Source: an uncultured Lachnospiraceae bacterium
GTDB lineage: Bacteria > Bacillota_A > Clostridia > Lachnospirales > Lachnospiraceae
NCBI GenBank assembly: GCA_900553635.1
Contig: USDU01000010.1
Location: forward strand, 1-23,326
Direction: 5' to 3'
DNA: 23,326 nucleotides
Shown: one piece after another, positions 8,369 through 15,590 of the stretch
How positions within the stretch are numbered: position 1 is the first letter of the stretch
Layout: every line of letters starts with the position of its first letter
Translations under genes and position numbers: made by a program
Notes under the pieces: generated by a model
The model's input: only the letters and a program-made list of their open reading frames with translations
What the model was told of the DNA's origin: nothing
Databases searched by the model: none

Positions 8369-9231
8369 GAAAAATAGCGCTGGTGGCCTGTTCAAACGGT
8401 CTGGAAGTACGGAAAAAAGGGAGCGTGGAGGAGCTTTGCGCATACCTGGAGGGGCTGGGCTTCACGCCCTGCGTAAGTCCCTGCCTATATGAGAAGGATC
8501 CGGTTTTTTGTTCTGTCTTCAGCGGCACTGCAGAAGAACGGGCCGAAGCTCTGATGAGCTTCTACCGGGATCCGGAGGTACAGGCGATATTGGATCTGTC
8601 AGGCGGCGATCTGGCCAATGAGCTTCTGCCTTATCTGGATTACGAGGTAATCGGGAAAAGCCAGGCAGAATTCTGGGGCTACAGTGATCTGACCACGATT
8701 CTGAATGCCATCTATGCGAAGACCGGCAGGTCTTCCGTCCTTTATCAGGCCCGGAATCTTGTTTCGGACGGCGGATTCTTTCGCCGTCCGGCCTTTGAAA
8801 ATACAATATTACAGAAACAATCGGATTTATTTCAAATTTCCTGCCAATACGTGCAAAAAGGACAGAAGCAGAAGCTCTCTGAGTTCTGCGGCACTCTGGT
8901 GGGCGGGAATATCCGCTGCCTTCTGAAGCTGGCGGGGACGGAATACTGGCCGGATATGCAGGACAAAATCCTTCTTCTGGAGTCCTGGAGCGGCGGCGTC
9001 CCGAAGATGGTTACGTACTTCAGCCAGCTAAGGCAGCTTGGCGTATTCCGGCAGATAAAAGCCCTGCTTCTCGGCACCTTTACGGAGATGGAGGACAGAG
9101 GCTGTTCCCCGACCATAGAGGAGCTGGCCTGCCATTACGCAGGAGCAGAGCTTCCGATTCTGAAAACCCGGCAGATTGGCCACGGAAAAGACGCGCTGGC
9201 CGTCCGTGTCGGAGAAAAGTTCGGTATGTAG
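8365..9231 (+). CDS. S66-family serine peptidase (LD-carboxypeptidase / MccF-like)
   Basis: The product is 288 aa, slightly short for the family. The S66 fold and triad can be followed: the nucleophile elbow GYSD (105-108, Ser107), Glu206 in LLLESW and His273 in IGHGKDA. Upstream LDLSGGDLANELL (77-88) and downstream QLRQLGVFRQIKALLLGTF are standard family landmarks. Known members remove the terminal D-Ala of murein tetrapeptides (LdcA) or cleave peptidyl-nucleotide toxins such as processed microcin C (MccF). No signal peptide is present, so it acts in the cytosol. It starts inside the PNP stop (ATGA overlap) without a strong binding site of its own, so it is likely translated by coupling. Murein recycling is the default call; an MccF-like role with the neighbouring nucleoside enzyme is a less certain alternative. 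Confidence 0.87.
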   Translation: MRKIALVACSNGLEVRKKGSVEELCAYLEGLGFTPCVSPCLYEKDPVFCSVFSGTAEERAEALMSFYRDPEVQAILDLSGGDLANELLPYLDYEVIGKSQAEFWGYSDLTTILNAIYAKTGRSSVLYQARNLVSDGGFFRRPAFENTILQKQSDLFQISCQYVQKGQKQKLSEFCGTLVGGNIRCLLKLAGTEYWPDMQDKILLLESWSGGVPKMVTYFSQLRQLGVFRQIKALLLGTFTEMEDRGCSPTIEELACHYAGAELPILKTRQIGHGKDALAVRVGEKFGM

Positions 9232-9234
9232 ATA

Positions 9235-9274
9235 GAAACAGCAGCTCTATGAAAAATCATAAAGCTGCTGTTTC
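9235..9274. terminator. Bidirectional hairpin between convergent genes
   Basis: A perfect 12-bp stem (GAAACAGCAGCT 9235-9246 with AGCTGCTGTTTC 9263-9274) encloses a second short stem, TATGA/TCATA, with an AAAA loop. It starts 3 nt after the + strand stop at 9231 and sits 16 nt from the minus-strand stop at 9291, so it can serve both. T-runs on either side are short (TTTCCATT and TTTCTATCT), so efficiency is uncertain. Confidence 0.7.
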
Positions 9275-9290
9275 CATTAGGATAATGAAA

Positions 9291-10121
9291 TTAATTAGAA
9301 AAAAGCGATTTAAATTTATTCTGAAGATAATGTATACTCTCTTCGGCCCACTGTTCTTCTAAAGCAGTGGTTTCTTCAATCGTTCCAAGCCAGGGCATCC
9401 ACTGTTCCAAAATCAGATTAAAATTTTTTTTGGAATGATTTCGATTTTTAATCATATAATCCATATCAGTCATTCCCTGTCCGGCAATACAGCCCTGAAC
9501 AATAAATCCCATGTCATAATCAGTTCGCCGAATTGTAAAGTCTTTATAATGAAAATTAATTGCCTGAGGAAGCAACGCTTCTATGACCTGAGCTTGACAT
9601 TCCTGAATTCCAAGGGAGTTAACACAGTCAATACAGGTACCAAGATAAGGACTATCGATTGTTTCTGTCAGTTCTTTTAATTCAGCAACATGACGCAAAT
9701 CATGATTTTCTATCGCAAGACTAATTCCTGCGGCTTCATAGGAAGGTAAAACCTCTTCGATCCAGGAAATACCTTCGGAAACACTTGGATGAGCGCCATC
9801 CCCATCCATAATAGTACGTACAAGGGTAGAACCTGTAATTTCAGCAATATGAAGATATTGTTTCAAAATATGGGGAGTAATTCCACGGGTTCCGATTTCA
9901 AGTTGTAGACAATGTGCATCTGCGGATTTTCGAATATCATATAAAGCAGAATCCGAAAAAAGATGCAAAGGAACAATATTGTCTAAAATCTGAACAACAG
10001 GAATATGGTGGTTAAAAGCCTTGTCAAACAAGACATCCAGAGTAAAAGGATGAGAAGGCTGTGGATAATTAGCAACACCAAAATTCCAGGTATAGGTACA
10101 GGTGCTGAGTCCAAGTTTCAT
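9291..10121 (-). CDS. Xylose-isomerase-like TIM-barrel enzyme (sugar isomerase/epimerase superfamily; OiaC-like decarboxylase candidate)
   Basis: The product is 276 aa, predicted to fold as an AP_endonuc_2 TIM barrel. It opens with MKLGLSTCTYTWNFG, and four candidate divalent-metal ligands are in the usual order: Glu138 (LAIENHD), Asp165 (GTCIDCVN), His191 (INFHYKDF) and Glu239 (LILEQW). The family covers sugar isomerases, epimerases, dehydratases and, as I recall, the 3-oxo-isoapionate decarboxylase OiaC. The GGAGG site (10128-10132) lies just outside the stop of the upstream oxidoreductase gene, with 12 nt between the genes, so they form one unit. An oxidoreductase making a 3-oxo acid followed by this fold suggests decarboxylation or isomerisation of that product. 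The fold is sure, the reaction inferred. Confidence 0.75.
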   Translation of the reverse strand: MKLGLSTCTYTWNFGVANYPQPSHPFTLDVLFDKAFNHHIPVVQILDNIVPLHLFSDSALYDIRKSADAHCLQLEIGTRGITPHILKQYLHIAEITGSTLVRTIMDGDGAHPSVSEGISWIEEVLPSYEAAGISLAIENHDLRHVAELKELTETIDSPYLGTCIDCVNSLGIQECQAQVIEALLPQAINFHYKDFTIRRTDYDMGFIVQGCIAGQGMTDMDYMIKNRNHSKKNFNLILEQWMPWLGTIEETTALEEQWAEESIHYLQNKFKSLFSN

Positions 10122-10133
10122 GGGAAACCTCCA

Positions 10134-10979
10134 TTACTGTTGATACTGATCCGGATGAAGCATAGCTTTTACAATGGTACGTGTGAATTCAATATCAAGC
10201 GCTTCACGCCAGTTAGGATTAATAACTTTTTTATACCCATTGCTTGCTGCAATTTTAGCTGCATCTGACAGAGGGTTGGTATGCAGAAAATAGATAGAAA
10301 GTCCCATCTGCATATGACCAAGGATAAATGAGCGGGCAGCTGCTTCCGGAACGCCGACTTTTACAATTTCGTCAACTACTTCTGTCATACATTTGATAAG
10401 GGCAGTATTTACCACTTCTGTAGCAGCAGGCTCGAGAAGTGCCATTTGTTCAACGGTAATTTCAAAGCTGTTCATTACCGGTGAAAACATTTTTTTACTC
10501 AATGGCATAGCCAAATCGTCAAAAAGCTTTCTTTCACCAGAAACGTAAGCAATTACAATATCCTGAAGGGCAGCAACACCTCCAAAATGATCATTTCTGG
10601 CTTCTTCATTTGGCTGCTCAAAGAAAAGCTGTGGATGGCAGGGGTGAATTACAGCAGTGGTACAGTCCGCCCGTATAAAAGCTTCTTCTGCAAATACTGC
10701 GGCAGGATCAAGCAAAATGATTAATGTTCCGGGTTTTACCATAGGAGCATATTGTGCGGTAAGCTTTCCTAAAAGTCTGTCAGGAAGAGCGAAGATTACA
10801 ACGTCGCAATCAGAAAGCGCTTTTTCAGGGGACTCAATTGGAAGTCCTTTATGTTCAATAGAAGGAATTTTACTTTTATCATTTTCAACCAGGCAGGGAT
10901 GATAGCCATTCCGAAGAAGGCTGTCTGTAATTCTGGCACCCATTTTTCCACCGGCGCCTAAAATAGTTATTTTTTCCAT
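10134..10979 (-). CDS. NAD(P)-dependent oxidoreductase with PGDH_C-type C-terminal domain (ApnO-like)
   Basis: The product is 281 aa. The N-terminus is a Rossmann fold with the dinucleotide motif ITILGAGGKMG (4-14), the expected acidic strand end (CLVEND, 29-34) and VVIFALPDRLL. A central HPCHPQLFFEQ (112-122) and an all-helical second half with LEPAATEVVNTALIKCMTE match the phosphogluconate-dehydrogenase C-terminal (PF16896-like) group rather than classic 6PGDH. From memory this group includes D-apionate oxidoisomerase ApnO, which converts D-apionate to 3-oxo-isoapionate. It is first in a two-gene minus-strand operon with a TIM-barrel enzyme and diverges from a sugar ABC operon. An AAGGAGA site (10987-10993) supports the start. 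Oxidation of a sugar acid is likely; the apionate assignment is a hypothesis. Confidence 0.72.
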   Translation of the reverse strand: MEKITILGAGGKMGARITDSLLRNGYHPCLVENDKSKIPSIEHKGLPIESPEKALSDCDVVIFALPDRLLGKLTAQYAPMVKPGTLIILLDPAAVFAEEAFIRADCTTAVIHPCHPQLFFEQPNEEARNDHFGGVAALQDIVIAYVSGERKLFDDLAMPLSKKMFSPVMNSFEITVEQMALLEPAATEVVNTALIKCMTEVVDEIVKVGVPEAAARSFILGHMQMGLSIYFLHTNPLSDAAKIAASNGYKKVINPNWREALDIEFTRTIVKAMLHPDQYQQ

Positions 10980-11007
10980 AAGACATTCTCCTTTTGTATT
11001 AAAATTT

Positions 11008-11022
11008 AAACATCGGATGTTT
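11008..11022. promoter_or_regulatory. Perfect 15-bp palindromic operator in the divergent promoter region
   Basis: AAACATCGGATGTTT is symmetric around the central G. It lies just downstream of the predicted start (about 11026) of the minus-strand promoter, where a bound repressor would block transcription. The 7-mer CGGATGT from this palindrome recurs at 11173-11179 inside the opposing promoter. The likely binder is the FadR-type GntR protein encoded at 15591-16328; this is inference. Confidence 0.6.
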
Positions 11023-11032
11023 TATGTTTTGG

Positions 11033-11061
11033 ATTATAAAACAACACAAATGAAAAGTCAA
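11033..11061 (-). promoter_or_regulatory. Promoter for the oxidoreductase/TIM-barrel operon
   Basis: On the minus strand, TTGACT (11061-11056) and a perfect TATAAT (11038-11033) are separated by 17 nt. The predicted start is near 11026, about 47 nt before the ATG of the gene ending at 10979. The 15-bp palindrome lies immediately downstream of that start. Confidence 0.7.
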
Positions 11062-11158
11062 CTAAAAAATCTAAAATAAAATAATAATCTGGAAAATGGG
11101 GAAAATGCACAAAAATATCAAATAAATTAATACAAAATATAAAAAATATAAAATTATA

Positions 11159-11187
11159 TTGACACATATAACCGGATGTGCTAGGAT
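11159..11187 (+). promoter_or_regulatory. Promoter for the amidohydrolase/ABC transporter operon
   Basis: A perfect TTGACA (11159-11164) and TAGGAT (11182-11187) are separated by 17 nt, and the approximately 100 nt upstream are very AT-rich (UP-element-like). The predicted start is near 11194. The spacer holds CACATATAACCGGATGTG, which contains the CGGATGT 7-mer found in the palindrome at 11008-11022, so regulator binding would compete with polymerase. Confidence 0.72.
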
Positions 11188-11198
11188 GGGGTCACAAG

Positions 11199-11213
11199 AA
11201 AGGTATGATGTTT
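11199..11213. promoter_or_regulatory. Possible second, degenerate operator
   Basis: AAAGGTATGATGTTT matches the perfect palindrome AAACATCGGATGTTT at 11 of 15 positions. It sits just after the predicted plus-strand start, mirroring the position of the perfect site relative to the minus-strand start. It overlaps the untranslated leader before the ribosome binding site at 11223-11229. Confidence 0.35.
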
Positions 11214-11238
11214 AAAAGATGATAAGGAGGACGGAAGT

Positions 11239-11988
11239 ATGATTATTGATGCACATGCGCACTTGGGACATGATTATGTGTTTGATGAGGAAATCACAGA
11301 AGAGGAGCTGATCACTCAGTATAGAAAAGATCATGTAGATGGCGCAATCATTCAGCCTTTTATTTCCCGGCCTTATATAGAAGAAACAAAGGCATATCAT
11401 AACAGAATAGCAGAATTCTGTGATGCCGGAAAAGGACTTTTTTATGGAATGGCTTCTATTAATCCACATTTTAAGGATGAAGAAGTATATGACGAATTAA
11501 AGAGATGTGTGAAAGAATTGGGATTTGTAGGGGTAAAGATTACACCCATTGCGCATGCGGTGAATCCTGCCTCAAAAGATGGAATGAAGATTTTTGATAT
11601 GGCAAGAGAATTAAAAATCACGGTTATGGTGCATACCGGATCTGGAGCTCCCTTTTCGGATCCAATGATGATATTGCCGGCAGCAAAGCAATTTCCGGAT
11701 GTGAAAATTGTAATTGCCCATGCGGGAACAGATCTTCTGAAAAGTGAGGCAGTTTTTCTGACAAAGACGTATGATCAGATTTATATAGAGCCCAGTTGGT
11801 TAGGAATCTCAGCAACAAAGGCAGTGATAGAAAGCTGTAGCGTTAATAAAGTAATGTTCTCATCAGACCATCCGCGCAATGTTCCTATGGAACTGTTAAA
11901 GTATAGAAATCTGATTTCCGATTCGGAGGACTTGGAACGGGTTTTATCAGGTACAGTCATCGAAGCGTTTGAGTTGAAAACAAAATAA
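11239..11988 (+). CDS. Amidohydrolase family (Amidohydro_2) metal-dependent TIM-barrel hydrolase
   Basis: The product is 249 aa. Metal-site residues of the amidohydrolase superfamily are in order: DAHAH near the N-terminus (HxH at 5 and 7), VMVHTG, IVIAHAG and SSDHP near the C-terminus. The last supplies the conserved Asp. Amidohydro_2 members include sugar-acid lactonases (rhamnono-, fucono- and pyrone-dicarboxylate lactonases) and decarboxylases of the ACMSD type. AAGGAGG at 11223-11229 supports the start. It is the first gene of an operon with a ribose-type ABC transporter and lies opposite the oxidoreductase pair. Opening a sugar-acid lactone before oxidation would fit, but known apionolactonase (ApnL) is, to my recollection, a different fold. 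Superfamily sure, substrate unknown. Confidence 0.82.
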   Translation: MIIDAHAHLGHDYVFDEEITEEELITQYRKDHVDGAIIQPFISRPYIEETKAYHNRIAEFCDAGKGLFYGMASINPHFKDEEVYDELKRCVKELGFVGVKITPIAHAVNPASKDGMKIFDMARELKITVMVHTGSGAPFSDPMMILPAAKQFPDVKIVIAHAGTDLLKSEAVFLTKTYDQIYIEPSWLGISATKAVIESCSVNKVMFSSDHPRNVPMELLKYRNLISDSEDLERVLSGTVIEAFELKTK

Positions 11989-11999
11989 GGAGGAAAAAG

Positions 12000-13487
12000 A
12001 TGGAGAATAACCTTTTCCTTGAAATTTGTGGGGTATCAAAAATATTTCCCGGGATCAGAGCATTGGACAAAGTCAGCTTTGATATCAGAGAGGGTGAAGT
12101 GCATGCTATATGCGGAGAAAATGGAGCCGGAAAAAGCACACTGATTAACGTTTTGGCAGGTAATTACAGACCGGACGAGGGCTATTTGAAAATAAAAGGA
12201 GACAGGGTAGCGTTCGCAAATCAGTCGGAAGCTATTGAGGCAGGTATAGCCGTAGTGTATCAGGAGAGAAGTCTGGTAGGAAATCTTTCAGTGGAAGAAA
12301 ATATTTTTGCGGACAAGGAGCCTTTGAACAGATTTGGGTTTATTGATGGAAAAGAATTGTCCAGAAGGACAAAAGAAGCCTGTCAGAAAATAAAATTAGA
12401 CCTAAATCCTAAAATGCTAATACAAGATGTTTCGCCGGCAGATCAGCAAATGGTAGAAATTGCAAAGGCCATGACTACAGATTGTAAACTGATTGTGTTT
12501 GACGAACCGACGGCAGCCCTGACGGATCGGGAAACAAAGGTGTTATTTGAATTAATTCAGGAATTTAAGAGCAAGAAGATTTCAGTGATTTATATTTCAC
12601 ACAGACTTGAAGAAATCTTTGAAATTTCAGATAGGGTAACTGTTCTAAAAGACGGAAAGTATATAGGAACTAAAAATACGGTTGATACAAATATGGATCA
12701 ATTGATTCAGATGATGATTGGCCGGGATTTGGTAATTGATGCATATAAACCTTATTATACAGATAAAGTGGCATTGAAGGTTGAAAATCTGTGTGGCGCA
12801 AGGTTTGAAAATATTAACTTTGAAGCGTATGAGGGAGAAATTCTGGGTTTTTCTGGTCTGGCCGGGGCGGGACGAACAGAAACGTTTCGAGCAATTGTAG
12901 GTGCAGACAGACTCTATTCAGGAGAGATTACAGTATACGGGAAAAAGGTAAAAATTCATAATACAACGGAAGCAATTCAATGTGGAATAGGATATCTGCC
13001 GGAGGATCGGAAGGAAGAAGGCCTGTTTCTGGAACAGAGTATCGCGTCAAATATTATATCGGGTAACATGAATGCTGCTGAAAAAAATGGATTTTTATCT
13101 GACAAAATGGAATTTGAGGTTGCCGAGAAATATAGAAAAATTCTGAATATAGCGACACCGGATGTTAAAAAATTGGTGGGGGAGCTTTCTGGTGGAAACC
13201 AGCAGAAGGTTGTATTTGCAAAATGGTTGTTAGTAAATCCCAAAATTCTAATTGTAGATGAACCTACTAAGGGAGTGGATGTAGGTTCGAAGTCTGAAAT
13301 ATACAGAATTATGAGAAAGCTTGCAAAGAAAGGGACCTGTGTTATTGCCATATCTTCAGATTTGCCGGAAATATTGCAGATTAGTGACAGAGTAATTGTA
13401 ATGCATGCAGGACATATAAGCGGTGAATGCGAAAGAAGCGAGATGAATGAGGAAGCAATTATGCGTTATTCATCAGGATTAGCATAA
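12000..13487 (+). CDS. Ribose/galactose-type sugar ABC transporter ATPase (RbsA/MglA family)
   Basis: The product is 495 aa with two fused nucleotide-binding domains, the standard RbsA/MglA layout. Domain 1 has Walker A GENGAGKST (39-47), a degenerate signature VSPADQQMVEIAKAM (144-158) and Walker B LIVFDEPTAAL. Domain 2 has the usual degenerate Walker A SGLAGAGRTE (285-294), an intact signature LSGGNQQK (396-403) and ILIVDEPTKGVDVGS. The domain 1/domain 2 asymmetry is normal for the family. GGAGG stands 7 nt before the ATG, 11 nt after the amidohydrolase stop. It powers monosaccharide-type uptake together with the permease and binding protein that follow. Substrate cannot be read from this subunit. 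Confidence 0.93.
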   Translation: MENNLFLEICGVSKIFPGIRALDKVSFDIREGEVHAICGENGAGKSTLINVLAGNYRPDEGYLKIKGDRVAFANQSEAIEAGIAVVYQERSLVGNLSVEENIFADKEPLNRFGFIDGKELSRRTKEACQKIKLDLNPKMLIQDVSPADQQMVEIAKAMTTDCKLIVFDEPTAALTDRETKVLFELIQEFKSKKISVIYISHRLEEIFEISDRVTVLKDGKYIGTKNTVDTNMDQLIQMMIGRDLVIDAYKPYYTDKVALKVENLCGARFENINFEAYEGEILGFSGLAGAGRTETFRAIVGADRLYSGEITVYGKKVKIHNTTEAIQCGIGYLPEDRKEEGLFLEQSIASNIISGNMNAAEKNGFLSDKMEFEVAEKYRKILNIATPDVKKLVGELSGGNQQKVVFAKWLLVNPKILIVDEPTKGVDVGSKSEIYRIMRKLAKKGTCVIAISSDLPEILQISDRVIVMHAGHISGECERSEMNEEAIMRYSSGLA

Positions 13488-13501
13488 AAGGAGAAGGTAG
13501 C

Positions 13502-14470
13502 ATGAAAAAAAGAATCAATCTGATGATGATTTTACAGAACAGAATTGTGTCGCTGGGGGCAATTAATTTTATTGTTATTATAGTATCCAGTCTTATCTGG
13601 AGCAATTCATTCGCGACAATTGCAAATGCTCAGTCGGTAGCGCTAAATATGGCAGTGAATGCAATAGTATGTATTGGAATGTTGGTTGTGCTGGCAGCTG
13701 GAGGAATTGATCTTTCTGTGGGAGCGGTTGTAGCGCTGTCGGGAGCACTCTGCGCAAATCTAATGATGCACCATAATGTTCCGATGGTAATTGCGATTAT
13801 TGTCGCGTTAGCTGTAGCAGGGCTTGTTGGAGTAGTTAATGGTATATTAATTGCGGTTGTTGGTGTAAATCCGATGATTGTAACCTTATCCATGCAGGGG
13901 CTGATCAGAGGAATCGCAATGTTAATTGCGGGTTCGGGAATTACTAATCTTCCATCTGTATTTACTGGTCTTGTTGGCTGGAAAATAGGAGGATTTCGCG
14001 CACCAGTATTTTATATGATTATTCTCTGTGCTATTTATAGTTTTCTGGTAGCCAAGACAAAGTTTTTCCGGAGGTTTTATTACATAGGAGGAAATGAAAA
14101 AGCTGCACAGTTATCCGGTATTAATGTAATTCAGACGAATGTACTGGGGTATGTAAATAGCGCATTGTTGGCTGGATTGGCAGGTATTATTCAGGTGGCG
14201 AGAATGGGAGCAGCCGTTTCTTCTATTGGAGAAGGAATGGAGATGACAGCAATTACGGCATGCGTTCTGGGTGGAGCAAGTCTTACAGGAGGATATGGAA
14301 CTGTTTTAGGGGCAGCTTTTGGTGTGTTGTTTACGAGCCTTGTAGATAATATTATGATTATGGGTAGAGTTGCATCCAGTTGGCAGGATATTGTTGTGGG
14401 TATTATTCTGATTGTGGCTGTTTCGACAGATGTTATTATCAAACGAAACCGAATCAGAATAAAAAAATAA
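13502..14470 (+). CDS. Ribose-type sugar ABC transporter permease (RbsC family)
   Basis: The product is 322 aa with eight to ten membrane spans. The landmark motif VLAAGGIDLSVGAVVALSGAL and the later LGGASLTGGYGTVLGAAFGVL are typical of the BPD_transp_2 (RbsC/XylH/AraH) group. An AAAGGAG site at 13487-13493 gives an 8-nt gap to the ATG, and the gene starts 14 nt after the ATPase stop. It forms the membrane channel, probably as a homodimer, since no second permease gene is present. Confidence 0.93.
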   Translation: MKKRINLMMILQNRIVSLGAINFIVIIVSSLIWSNSFATIANAQSVALNMAVNAIVCIGMLVVLAAGGIDLSVGAVVALSGALCANLMMHHNVPMVIAIIVALAVAGLVGVVNGILIAVVGVNPMIVTLSMQGLIRGIAMLIAGSGITNLPSVFTGLVGWKIGGFRAPVFYMIILCAIYSFLVAKTKFFRRFYYIGGNEKAAQLSGINVIQTNVLGYVNSALLAGLAGIIQVARMGAAVSSIGEGMEMTAITACVLGGASLTGGYGTVLGAAFGVLFTSLVDNIMIMGRVASSWQDIVVGIILIVAVSTDVIIKRNRIRIKK

Positions 14471-14493
14471 AACCAAAGAAAAGGAGAAAAAGT

Positions 14494-15498
14494 ATGGGTA
14501 AAAAGAGAATTTTAGCAGGGGTTTTAGCAATTGCAATGACAGCGACAATGGCATTGTCAGGCTGTGGAGATTCATCTGCGGCTACAGACGCAGGAGATGG
14601 CCAGAAGGCTGATTATTCAAATGAGGAATATGTGTGGGTTTCCTGTCTGTCTAATCAGTCCATGTTTGTAAATTCAGATCAGGCAGGTTTAAAGCAATTT
14701 GCAGAGGATTATGGGGTAAAAGTCAGTGTAGTAGGTCCGACTGATTATGATGTGGCAGGACAGGCAGCGGCATTAGATCAGGTGGTAGCAACGAAACCGG
14801 CAGGAATTATGGTAATCGGCATGGAATCTTCGTTGAAGGATTCTATTGATGCAGCAGTGGATGCGGGGATTCCGGTTGTAACGATTGATGCGGATGTATC
14901 TGATTCAAAGAGACTTTGCTTCATTGGAACAGATTGGTATCAGCTTGGTGTAAAGCATGCGGAGGCAGTAATTGAAGCTACTGGAGGAAAAGGAAAATGT
15001 GCCGTTATTTATCAGCAGGGAACAGAAACGCAGGAAGATGCACTGGATGGATTTAAAGATACCATTGCTGGTACAGGAATGGAGTTTGTAGACGCTTATT
15101 CTGCAAACGGGTCGATCGAGACGGCTTGTCAGATTGCAGAAGATTTGATGACATCTACTCCGGATATTGCGGCAATTTCCTGTTTTGATGGTTCTACCCC
15201 AGGACTTGGAACGGCCATTGAGGAAATGGGAAAAGCAGGAAGCGTAATTGCCACGGGAACGAATGCTGAGGATACGCAGCTTCAGCAGTTAAAGGATGGA
15301 AAATTCTATGCGCTTGTGGGACAGAAAAGACAGCTGTTTTCTTATTGGGGTGGTGCTGTACTGTTTGCATACAATCATTCCTCTGCAGCTATCACAGCAA
15401 ACGATAAAGAAAATGGTATTCTGAATATACCGCAGAATGTCGATACAGGACTGTATCTTATCACAGCGGATAATGTGGATTCTTTCTTGAATAAATAA
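14494..15498 (+). CDS. Ribose-type (periplasmic-binding-protein family 4) sugar-binding lipoprotein
   Basis: The product is 334 aa. The start is the ATG at 14494 with AAGGAG at 14481-14486; a longer frame from within the permease gene has no support. The signal sequence MGKKRILAGVLAIAMTATMA ends in a lipobox LSGC with Cys24 as lipidation site, so the protein is anchored outside the membrane. Features such as DQVVATKPAGIMVIG, DAGIPVVTIDADV and an ALDGFKDTIA stretch match the Peripl_BP_4 (RbsB-like) fold. It captures the substrate for the transporter encoded just before it. In this clade such proteins bind pentoses, hexoses, branched sugars, polyols or autoinducer-2; the ligand cannot be read from sequence. 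Confidence 0.92.
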   Translation: MGKKRILAGVLAIAMTATMALSGCGDSSAATDAGDGQKADYSNEEYVWVSCLSNQSMFVNSDQAGLKQFAEDYGVKVSVVGPTDYDVAGQAAALDQVVATKPAGIMVIGMESSLKDSIDAAVDAGIPVVTIDADVSDSKRLCFIGTDWYQLGVKHAEAVIEATGGKGKCAVIYQQGTETQEDALDGFKDTIAGTGMEFVDAYSANGSIETACQIAEDLMTSTPDIAAISCFDGSTPGLGTAIEEMGKAGSVIATGTNAEDTQLQQLKDGKFYALVGQKRQLFSYWGGAVLFAYNHSSAAITANDKENGILNIPQNVDTGLYLITADNVDSFLNK

Positions 15499-15549
15499 AA
15501 AATGATACATGTTATTTGAGAAAGATCTGTGCTTTTAGACTGAATTATA

Positions 15550-15558
15550 TGGTACAAT
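15550..15558 (+). promoter_or_regulatory. Extended -10 element before the GntR regulator gene
   Basis: TGG-TACAAT forms an extended -10 (TGN plus a 5 of 6 -10 box) 32 nt before the ATG at 15591. The matching -35 position (TGCTTT, 15530-15535) is weak. No terminator is seen between the binding-protein gene and this point, so the regulator may also be read through from upstream. Confidence 0.4.
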
Positions 15559-15590
15559 GAAAATAAAATTCTATCATATGGGGGAAAAGA

